64,000 bases of DNA from Gambelia wislizenii (Eukaryota > Chordata > Lepidosauria > Squamata > Crotaphytidae): the NCBI GenBank assembly GCA_030847615.1, contig JAUMIR010000001.1:444780687-444844686 (forward strand), given 5' to 3'. Each line of letters opens with the position of its first letter. The stretch's first letter is position 1. Shown in pieces: positions 52,216-61,345 of this stretch. The translations under genes and the position numbers were made by a program. The notes beneath the pieces were generated by a model. It was given only the letters and a program-made list of their open reading frames with translations. It was not told where the DNA came from and searched no databases.

Positions 52216-53029
52216 TGGCAGTGAGTTCCACAATTTAACTACACCCTGTGCAAAAATGTACTTTATTTTCTGAACAATGTAGGTTGTAAAAAGCAGGTAA
52301 ACAGGTAAACTCAGATTCTTACATCTTGTCCGTGATGATTATATTAAGCAGATTCAGGGCAGACAAATCTTCCAGTGTAATATGCATATATAAACCAAGA
52401 ACAGTTTAGATGCCTGAAGGGCAAACAGGCAATGCAGAGAGATCTCTTTCTTTGTCTTCATGCTCCTTGGAAGAGGCATACCAAGTTCTGGCCCAAATCT
52501 GTTCATCTTCTGCAGTATTATGAAATCAAAGCACCAGGCACACTGGCGGTCAGCCACTGAGCCAGATGGGGTGTTAGGGCAATGGCTCATAGGCTTGCAC
52601 TTAAAGCTTGTTTCAGATTGGAGCTGAATCCAGCTCATTCCAGACTGCTATCCTACATGAAGGTTCAAATTATCTGGCAAAAATGCCCAGTGCTGATGCC
52701 AGCCCTCTCCACATTGTTTCTCTCTTTGAATAAATCAGGTCTCACGCCGCCAACAACTCCCTCCCTTATCCTGCGGCTGAGGTTTTCAGGGGGGAAGCCA
52801 AAAAGCATCTCTGAGGCTTCCGGAAAATACTCTTCTGTTTCTTGGCAGGTTTATTGCCCAACCTTCCCCAGTGGATTTTTTATTGCCTCACTAGGAATAC
52901 CTTTGCTTTCGGGATGCTATACTAGCTGACAGTATTTCCAAAGCCCGTGACTGAAGAATATCTGGCAGCCTTGTTCCACCTTTGTCCCAAAGTGAGGTGA
53001 AAAAAGAACAATTCATAAACAGGCTTTAC

Positions 53030-53070
<41 letters not shown>

Positions 53071-54532
53071 CTATAGGGCAAGAGCCCCCAAAAGTTGAAC
53101 TGAACCAGAACGGCAACTAAGCAAGGAGCTCCAAAGATCATCCTCTTCAGAGTGTTTGACTTTGGCAAAACAGCAGTTTCTCATGGCTACACAGGGCAGC
53201 AGTGCAGGCAGAGCAGAAGCAGCGATTAAGGCAAAGAAAATTTTCATTTCCCTCTTGTTGCCCTGCTGCGACTCAATCCCTGTAATCACTACCAAAGCCT
53301 CTGAAGGGAGAAGCCTCAGTAGATGTGCAAGGAGCGTGACAGAAGAGGGTCAGAAGAGCTGCAAAGGGCCTGGTGCTAGAAAATCCCCAAGATCTGCCAT
53401 TCTTCTCTTTTCATCATTTTCATTTTCTTACTTAAAAAAAAGAAAGAAAGATTGCAGTTATGAGAAGAGATGTACCAACTGGTAGTCGCCAGCTGAATCA
53501 TCAGCCTGGTTTTAAACACTTTTCTGACCACCACAGAGACATGGTGGCTTCCCCAAAGCCCATGTCAATCTTAGTCAATACAGAGTTAACATATTTTGCT
53601 GACTTTTGTAATAAAGAACTACAACAGCCTGAATTGGAGGCTCTTCAAGAGACATGAGGTATGTCTCCCCCAGCTGTAGGCTAAAAACTGAGAAGTGTTT
53701 CTGGGGTCACTGGAAATAAAAGGAACATGGAATTGCACCTGCCATATTCATGCACATCATGCAGCTGCCTTTCAGATCTATGGTCTCCTTGTGACAGGAG
53801 GTTTCTTGGGACTCAGCTTGAAAACATTTTCACTGTAACAGCCAAAACCAAACATGAAGACCTGCAAACTTTTAATACTCCATCAGCATCACTTTTGTTT
53901 CCATTGCATGATGATTTTAAAACCATCTTTGCCTGATGAAGAAGCCAGTGAGCTTCCAAAGCTAACATAATAGTTTTTGTGCCTTCTGGTTGGCCTAATA
54001 AAGGTATAATCAATGTGTATTTTGGATTTTGTTTAATTATCATCACAAGTACTCCTGCAATTCTGTAACTGTGAAGCATTCCTTGAAAAAAATCAGGAGA
54101 TAGCATCTCCACCCTTTTCAAAAGTGAGGAAGAGAAAGATTAATTAAGGTTCAGGTATGAATGACAGTATTTTGTAGACCTTCTCATTCCATTCTAGATT
54201 TACCAGTCACAGCAGGTTTAGTGTAGAGCTTAAGAGGCTGATCTTCAAATAATAAATTCCTTGAGCTCAAATCTCAGCCATACTGTGAGTTTATTTACTT
54301 CATGGCCTTAAGAATCGGGTAGCCACACACACACACACACACACACACAGATGGATTGAGAGAGAGAGAGAGAGATCACCAAAGCAGAGGGTGAAATGGT
54401 ACTATGTGCACATCCTAATTTGGATATACAAATGCAAATTTAGAAAGATTATTGTAAATATAATTGAAATGTCATCCTCAGAGTTCTACAGACACCACAA
54501 ACTGCAAAAAAGACAAATAAATGAGTCTGAAT
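52216..54532. other. Unassigned interval with microsatellites
   Basis: (GT)n at 53031-53069; (CA)n and (GA)n at 54323-54375. A piece near 53935-54030 (CTGATGAAGAAGCCAGTGAGC, GGCCTAATAAAGGTAT) resembles a repeat 3' end seen in sauropsids but I cannot name it. Frames of 94-115 codons at 52354-53485 lack domains. No host gene supported. Confidence 0.45.
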
Positions 54533-54745
54533 ACACCAGATCCTGTCTGATTTAGGAAGCTAAGCAGGGTCAGTCCTGGTTAGTATTTAGATGGGAGACC
54601 ACCAGGGATTACCAGATGCTAGAGGCTATATTTACAAGGAAGACTATGAAAAGACAATTGTCACTATTCCTTGCCTAAGAAAACTCTGTGAAATTCATGG
54701 GGTCACCATCAGTCAACATATGACTTGAAGGCACATACACATAGA
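54533..54745 (+). mobile_element. 5S rRNA-derived SINE
   Basis: CAGATCCTGTCTGATTTAGG, AAGCTAAGCAGGGTCAGTCC, TTAGATGGGAGACCACC, then ATTCATGGGGTCACCATCAG and GACTTGAAGGCACATACAC. Confidence 0.85.
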
Positions 54746-54799
54746 GAGAGAAAATGAAGCCTGAACCCGTACTAGAAGACAAAATTACAACAATCATAC

Positions 54800-55640
54800 A
54801 TCCATATAATCATATAATCCAGCTGCTGTTTAAAGATCTCCACAGAAGGAGAGTCCACCATCCTATGAGGCAGTCTGTTCCACTATCAAACAGTTTTTAC
54901 TGTCAACAAGTTCTTAATATTTGGGTGAAATCTCTTTTCTTGTAATTTGAATCCACTGGTACATGTTCTAGTTTCTGCAACAGCAGAAGACAAACTCATT
55001 CCATCTTTTACGTAACAACCCTTCAGATATGTAAAAATGCCTATCATATATCAGTCTTTGCTTCTCCAAGCTAAATGTACCCAGCTCCCTAGGTCAATCC
55101 TCATACAGCTTGGTTTCCAAACCTTTAATCATTTTGGTTGTCCCTCTGGACACATTTCAGCTTGTTAATATTCTTCCTGGCAGTTCTTGAACTGTAATGT
55201 CCAGTATTCCAGGTGGAGTCTAAAGCAAAACAGAGTGGCACTACTATTTCCCTTGATCTGGACACTACGCTCCTGTTACCATAGCCTAGAATGGCATTTT
55301 TGCTTTTTTGGCTGACATGTCACACTGTTGATCCATGTTTATCTTGTGATCTACTAAGACCTCTAGATCCTTTTCACATGTACTGCTTTTAAGGCAGGTT
55401 TCTCTCATCCTATACTTGTGCATTTCATTTTCCCTCCCTTGATGTTGCACCTTACATTTATCCCTGCTGAAATTCATTTTTCCAGTTTTCATCCAGCTCT
55501 CTGATCTCTGAAGGTCATTTTGAATTCTGTTCCTGTCTTCTGGGTTATTAGCTACCCATCCTAATTTGGTGTCACCCATAAATCTGACAAGCATGTTTTC
55601 TAGTTCATCATCCAAGTCATTTAGAAAAACAACAGTGAGC
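54800..55640 (-). pseudogene. CR1 ORF2 C-terminal half, reverse strand
   Basis: Minus strand: MDDELENMLVRFMGDTKLG (motif C reads FMGD instead of FADD, about 55580), DRNRIQNDLQRSESW, KCKVQHQGRENEMHKYRM, KDLEVLVDHKINMDQQ, then after breaks the thumb region (55300-54960) and the block TCTTTAAACAGCAGCTGG (reverse of 54822). The 3' UTR and ATTCTATG tail are lacking. Strongly diverged from the other CR1s, so old. Confidence 0.8.
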
Positions 55641-55644
55641 CCAG

Positions 55645-55912
55645 GACAGAACCCAGGACTAAACTGAGAGTATTAGACTTTGGACGTATCATGAGATGAC
55701 ATGGCTCATTGGAAAAGACAATAATGCTCATTAAAGTGAAAGGCAGTAGGAAAAGAAGAAAACACATTACACATGGATTGATTCAATCAAGGAAATCAGG
55801 GCCCTAAGTTTGCGAGAGCTGAGCACACCTGTTAATAACAGGGTGTCTTGGAGGTCTCTCATTCATGGAGTCACCATAAATTAAAACTGACTTGATGGCA
55901 TGTAACAACAAA
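55645..55912 (+). pseudogene. BovB-like RTE 3' end
   Basis: LDFGRIMR, HGSLEKTIMLIKVKGSRKRR, then IQSRKSGP-type codons in another frame, and the tail CACCTGTTAATAACAGGG, GGAGTCACCATAAATT, ATGGCATGTAACAACAAAC. Directly abuts the reversed CR1. Confidence 0.7.
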
Positions 55913-55949
55913 CATCGAGGCTTCTGCTTTCCATTCTTATGGCTCTTTG

Positions 55950-56819
55950 AAGATTATCACACCAGGTTTCTAATGTGCAGCAATTACATTAGTGAAGCAA
56001 ATGGAAGTATATCAGTATTGAAGCAATCCTTAGTGCACCTCCACTTCAATACCGGTATGTTTCGGTTTGCTTCACTAACGCAATTGCTGCACAATACCAG
56101 CAGGAGGGTGGGGGGGAAGAAAAGAGACAGATGGGGTGGGGGGAATAGTCAGATCATGCAAGTGTGGGAGAGAAGATGGCAGAAAGGTGTGTGTGGGGGG
56201 GAGAGATAGACCAGGCAAGAGGGAAAATAGTCAGATCAGGAAGGTGGGGGTGGGGGGAGAAGACCAGGCTGCAGAAGGGTGGGGAGAAGAAAAGAGATAG
56301 ATAGGCAGGAGTGGGAATATTCAGATTGGGCAGGCAGCAGAGGAAAAGACCAGGTGGCAGAAAGGTGGCGTGGGGAGAAAAGACACAGATTGGGCGGGAG
56401 GGGAAATAGTCAGATCAGGCAAGCAGAAGGGGGGGGGGAACAGGCAACAGAAAGTTTGTGGGGGGGGGAGAAAAGAGATAGATCAGGTGGGAGTGGGAAT
56501 AGTCAGCTCAGGCAGCAGAGGAGGTCAGAGAAACAAGGGGAAGAGAGAGAGAAGAGGACAAACATGCCCACTCACCCCCCACGTGATTGCTGGTATGGGA
56601 ACTGAAGCAGAAAAGTATGAAGTGCACAGAGGCAATAATGAAAACACAGTGCTATTGAAGGCTATTGATGGGTTTCGCCCATCAATAAAAAGGTGCCCTC
56701 CAGCAATGGTTTGAATGCAGACTGGCCACAGAACAGAAATGACATTGTGTGATAAGGAATGGTTGCATATGCTATTATCCTGCTCTAGTAGCGCTGGTAA
56801 AGCCTCATGCGATAATCTT
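55950..56819. mobile_element. 870-bp element with AAGATTATCACA ends and an internal minisatellite
   Basis: Left AAGATTATCACACCAGG, right GCCTCATGCGATAATCTT. Flanks CTTTG (55945-55949) and CTTTA (56820-56824) fit a 5-bp duplication. Near the left end is a hairpin (GTGCAGCAATTACATTAGTG pairs with CACTAACGCAATTGCTGCAC, 55975-56090). The middle is a purine-rich minisatellite. Ends resemble the ATTATCAGA group. Confidence 0.7.
56115..56565. repeat. Purine-rich minisatellite, about five units of 80-95 bp
   Basis: Units carry AAAAGAGATAGAT, CAGG, GGGAATAGTCAGATCAGGCA, GGCAGAAAGGT and G runs. Unit starts at about 56121, 56201, 56291, 56379 and 56473. One strand is almost free of pyrimidine runs. The apparent 108- and 114-codon frames here are repeat artefacts. 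Confidence 0.85.
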
Positions 56820-56824
56820 CTTTA

Positions 56825-57439
56825 TCTCTGAACCAGAATCAGTCTAGGCAGCGCTTTCATATAGAGGGCAGTCCTCTATGAGGTACAACACATAACCATG
56901 CTACTTTACTTACACAGGACCCTCCCAACAGAAACATTGCTTTTTAACACGGCCACATCCAGAATCCTCCAGCCAGCCTGGCAACCTGCCCCTCTGGCTG
57001 TGAGATTCTGGAAGTTGTAGAAAGTGACCTTTTCCTGTTCTGCAAGTACACTGTCCTATCTGCAATTTGGGATAATAGCAATCTCTATAACAAGGCTGTT
57101 AATGCTTAAATCTGTACATATCAAGTGAACGTTCTCAAGGTGGCAAGAAAATGTTCACAAAGTGCTTTAATACTTTAAAAAGCTATATTAATGCTTGTTA
57201 TTGTTATTTATTTAGGTGTTAAAATGTGCAGGGATGGCAGTGCCTTGAAAGCCACTCTTGAACCAAGTTAGCTTGGAGGACACAGCTGCACCTTGCCTTG
57301 TTGTGAACAGAGTTTAGCAACTGGTAAGTCACAACCTGACAGTCTGGCCACCATCTATGCAAGAATGAGGCATGTTCTCAGGCAAACAGACATGTTCTCT
57401 GGTTAACAGCATGGAAACTGTTGATTTGTAGAGTAGAAA
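56825..57439. other. Unassigned interval
   Basis: The piece at 56970-57050 (CAGCCAGCCTGGCAACC, GTGAGATTCTGGAAGTTG) resembles a MITE end. Nothing else recognised. Confidence 0.4.
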
Positions 57440-57444
57440 CTGTG

Positions 57445-58030
57445 GAGGTTATCAGACAGGAACAAAAAAAGTGTTCCCGTCCCACAATCTCCTCTCCTCT
57501 CCCTGTCCAGGCAGGGTAACTAAAAGTTTCAGACACACCTTATTCACATGTCCAGATCTGCCCAGGAGTGAATGGAGCTCTAACGGAGCTCCAGTCACTT
57601 CCTGGAATGAAATCCCGGCTGTTCTTGTGAGAAGACGAGAGTGCGGGAAATTAAAAAATAAAAAGCAAAATACAAGTCAAAAAGTTACACCAAGCACCTA
57701 AACTCACTTAAAACTTTACAAGTAAGCCAGGGAGGGTACAAAAAAGTGTGTCACTTACCTGGATGTCCCAATCTCACCAGGAAGTGTTCTGGCACGGACC
57801 TCCCATTGATGCTGGTATCGCGCCAGCTAAATGGGCATCTTGTCACTCACACAAACCTCTGTGACAGAAACAGAATTGGGGATCCATTGATGGCTAAGCC
57901 TGTCACTAAAAAGCAGTGCTGGCATAATGAGAGCCGAACAGGAGCATTATGAGAGGGGAACAACATCATGTGAAAGGGTAACGATGTCCTAGCGTAGCAA
58001 TAATGCCATATTTACAGCATCTGATAACTC
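57445..58030. mobile_element. MITE with GAGATTATCAGA-type ends, 600-bp subfamily
   Basis: Left GAGGTTATCAGACAGGAAC, right GCATCTGATAACTC, flanks CTGTG (57440-57444) and CTGTA (58031-58035). Same block order as 51620-52210 and 2840-3461; the best match of the three to the 2.8-kb copy (AAGTGTTCTGGCACGGACC, AAAAAGTGTGTCACTTACC). Confidence 0.85.
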
Positions 58031-58194
58031 CTGTAAATGGTCTTTGTGACTGGCAACACAAAAATTAAGGGAGCTGAAAAAATAAGGAAGCATATTTTTG
58101 CATGTTGTTACACTTGCAACATGAGTAGCTTTACATTCTCAGCCTCTCTCTTTTCACACTGGCTACAGAACCCCCGGGGTTTGTGCAGGAGACA

Positions 58195-58275
58195 GAATCA
58201 TAGAAGAGAATTTTAGAGATGGAAAGGACTACCCAGACCATCTAGTCCAACCCCCTGCCATGCAGGAATACACAA
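58195..58275 (-). mobile_element. CR1 3' tail fragment, reverse strand
   Basis: AGAATCATAGAAGAGAATTTT, ATCTAGTCCAACCCCCTGCC and ATGCAGGAATACACAAC, the reverse of the CR1 terminus. Confidence 0.8.
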
Positions 58276-58512
58276 CTAAATTCTTCTTATACAGAAGATT
58301 AGCCTCAGGTAGCCACCCTCCCAATTTTTGTCCTGAGACTTCTTTATGTGGGTTTAAATCACCACATCATATGAGGATGTGACTGAAATCCATTGAAATC
58401 TTTGCTATCCTTTCCCATCTACTGCTTGTGTTTATCAAAGGATGGTTATTAAGTGACAGGAAGGGTTTCCTAATTTGTTTTCAGTTACTTTGAATATGTA
58501 TCCAAAGGAAAG
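58276..58512. other. Unassigned interval
   Basis: No recognisable element. Confidence 0.4.
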
Positions 58513-58514
58513 TA

Positions 58515-58712
58515 CAGTTTAACCTCCATATCTGTGAGGGTTCCCAGATTTACCGTGAATAATAGCACACCCTATTAAAATAAAGGACTTTTGGTATAAA
58601 CATACCATTATGTTGTATTGGAGGACTTAGAAGTTGTATGTCCTTTTTTTTTTTCCAGTCATGGATAACTGAAACTGCAGATATTGGTTCCGTGGATACA
58701 AGGGTCCAACTG
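58515..58712. mobile_element. Tigger/pogo-like MITE, copy 3 of 3
   Basis: CAGTTTAACCTCCATATCTG at the left and GTGGATACAAGGGTCCAACTG at the right, with TA at 58513-58514 and 58713-58714. 198 bp, no ORF. Confidence 0.8.
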
Positions 58713-58714
58713 TA

Positions 58715-59801
58715 TCATATCTGCCATTGTGGTATAGTTCAAAGAATAGGCAAAGGTCCCTGCACAATGCCTTTTGAAATCTAGGTGCTATATGTGGCCA
58801 GGAGACATGAACATTTGATTTACAGAAGATGCTACAGGAGCCTGCTTGATACACATCCAGTTGTCAGTACCTTGAACCACATACCAAAAAATAATAATTT
58901 CTTCAGCAGTTGGGGATAGCTGACTATCCCCAGCACATTAGTTACACGCTTCTCTTGAGCCATAGCTCTTACATTTCATCACTAATACCTGCTTGTTGCT
59001 ATGGAAACTCTTAGGACAAGAAAGGGGAACTGATCTTCAACATAGTTTGGTCTGTGCTACAGTCACACAGGCCTTTGGCAAGGAGCTGCTTCATGACACC
59101 ACATTGATCCCTGCCATGCAAAAGCCCAGGGCACTGCTCATACAGATCTTCACACTTATATATCAAATTCTCACACTTATCTGACAGAAGGACTTCAGAT
59201 CTGAAAATTGGCAAGATCTCTCTGTTGGTTTCTTTCCACATAATGAGGAACAAAATGAGATGTGGGGATATATTTTAATGGAAGAATATTTCTAGAAATG
59301 TTAAGCAAACAAGCATGTTTTCAAGTAAACATGGTTGAACCATTCAACATGCAGGAAAATGCACTCCATGCCTAGCTAGCTAAAAGAGAGGTTTGACAAT
59401 GGGACATACCTCATAACCCTGTTCCTTGATATTTATTTCCCCGAGAAAAGGTCAAATTGTAAAAGACACAGACAAAGCTGCCATCACTCTGAACCTATTT
59501 CTTCTCTCTGCCTTGTAACTTCCAATGTGTGATGTGATACTTCCTTATGCCCACCTTGCACAATTGCCTAATGGTGCATCACATGTTGTTTGGGTGAGAT
59601 GACAAAAGAAAGGAGAGTCTAAGAGACCATGGTGTTCTGTTAGTTGGTGCTGTGTCTTTCAAGGTGTCTAGTTTGACCTTTACAAACTGTTCTGGATGTT
59701 GACTTAGGGTGGAACCCTATAGTCTATATCACTACATGTAAAAGAACTCAAATGATCTTTAAGAAAAGCAGTCTGACAAACCTCTTGTAGGCACGACCAG
59801 T
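58715..59801. other. Unassigned interval
   Basis: Frames up to 80 codons, no motifs. No repeat end recognised. Confidence 0.4.
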
Positions 59802-59806
59802 CCAAG

Positions 59807-60404
59807 GACATTATCAGATGTGGCAAAAATCACACTATTACAACATCATGGTAGCGCAAACAGGCCCCGCTATCACACTATGTCGTCATCTTCGTGTGGT
59901 TACTGTGTCCTCCAGCTGCGAAAAAGGCGTTGCTTCTAATTGACAGGACAAGCCATCAATAGATCTTCAATATCGGTGTTGTTGCTGGCATGCAAAACCA
60001 CATCCCATTATAATCGCAAGATTACAGCATAAATGGGCAGTCCTCAGCAAGAAAACATCTGGGTGAGAATGCAAAAATGAAGCACAGGTGCTCTTTTTAT
60101 GAACTGTCCTGTTAAGTTTTGACATTTTTAGGTTTGTTTCAGTGCTTGTGTGTTTATTTACTTTGTTAATTAAGGTGTTTTTGGAGTTTTAAGTGCACTT
60201 GTGTCTTCTCATGAGAACCGCCGAAATCTTGCCCATGTTGAATCACGAAAGTAAACTCCCGTTCTTAAAGTACATGCAATAATTCCGTGCTGGTTGTTTG
60301 CGCAATTACAGCAACATGCGATATTAAGTTTAATAATGCTACGATGTTTCAGTTATCCTCATTCACAGAATTACAACATTTTTAGATGCTCATCTGATAA
60401 TGTC
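59807..60404. mobile_element. MITE with GACATTATCAGA ends, 595-bp subfamily, best copy
   Basis: Left GACATTATCAGATGTGGC, right GCTCATCTGATAATGTC, perfect CCAAG duplication (59802-59806 and 60405-60409). Same blocks as 37180-37773 at nearly the same length (598 and 594 bp). No ORF. Confidence 0.9.
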
Positions 60405-60719
60405 CCAAGACATTTTGTTGCCTGAGCCAAAAGACAAAAAAGTGCCTCAACCCATTCCTTGTAATAAAGCTAATCAGATGATGGCTGAATTATACTTCAG
60501 TGCCATGACCCAGGAGGTCAACTGTAACTTAAATGTTGACTCAGAGGCTGCAATCCTACATCAGCTTGGCAGAGAATAACACTACACCAGTGTAATTCTT
60601 CCCTCCCCAAACCAACATGCTGTGATACTAGACTGCACTCTTACTGCCAGTTAGTGGGTTGAGAAGGACAGCCAGGCAATGTCTGACACATTTCTGCAGT
60701 CAGGAGCACAGAGACAATG

Positions 60720-60890
60720 GACATTTTCAGACATGTAAAAAGTGCTGCAGAGAGCTCGGGGGAGGTATGTGCCTGTTTTGTGGCAGTGGGCCAGTTTCTG
60801 ACGACAATGTCCCTCTCGCGTTACCCTCTGTGTTCCTTCCGTGTTGCATGGAAGGAAAAGGCACCACTTTTTACTCACTGAAGTTCTGAG
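60720..60890. mobile_element. Single arm of the GC-rich palindromic MITE family
   Basis: GACATTTTCAGACATGTAAA, AGTGCTGCAGAGAGCTCGG, CCCTCTCGCGTTACCCTC and AAAAGGCACCACTTTTTAC match the left half of 27393-27721, then the sequence departs. Either a longer relative whose second arm lies further right, or a broken copy. Confidence 0.75.
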
Positions 60891-60904
60891 CCGATGATCG
60901 CATA

Positions 60905-61345
60905 TTCATTCACACACACACACCCGCCTGCATCCGCTCCATTTGTTTAAAGGCACAGTAAAAATGCCATTGTCTGAGCAGACGATCACACATTCACACA
61001 CACACACACGCCTGCATCCTCACTTTCAATGGGCTTTAAATGGTGTTCTTTCAATTCGGAAGGACAGCGAAGGGTATAGCCACTGGGCGCCCCTTCCTTC
61101 CTCACTTTCAATGGGCTTTAAAATGGTGTTCTTTCAGTTCGGAAGGACAGCAAAGGGTGTAGCCACTTATCACTCCTTCCTCCCCACGTTAGGTCACAGA
61201 TCGCTCATTCCTCCCCTCATCCTCTCATCCCCTCATCCCCAACACAGAAGCTTTAACAAACATTTGAGTGAGCCAATAGCATCGCTCGTGGCACGAAACT
61301 CTAAAGGAAGTACGTCACTGAGTTTGTGAAAAAACAAGTAATCGC
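60905..61345. repeat. 82-bp tandem duplication and CA-rich sequence next to the L1
   Basis: TCACTTTCAATGGGCTTTAA to TAGCCACT occurs twice, starting at 61020 and 61102, with a few differences. CACACA tracts at 60910 and 60995. Possibly the inside of the element starting at 60720. Confidence 0.7.

Noticed and set aside
52354..53485. Candidate host exons (frames of 94-115 codons)
   Set aside because: No recognisable domain; frames on opposite strands are equally long, as expected by chance.
56115..56565. Regular repeats resembling a CRISPR array
   Set aside because: Units of 80-95 bp without constant short repeats and unique spacers, in vertebrate DNA; it is a minisatellite.
56279..56714. Arg/Gly/Lys-rich frames of 108-114 codons
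   Set aside because: Translations of the purine-rich minisatellite.
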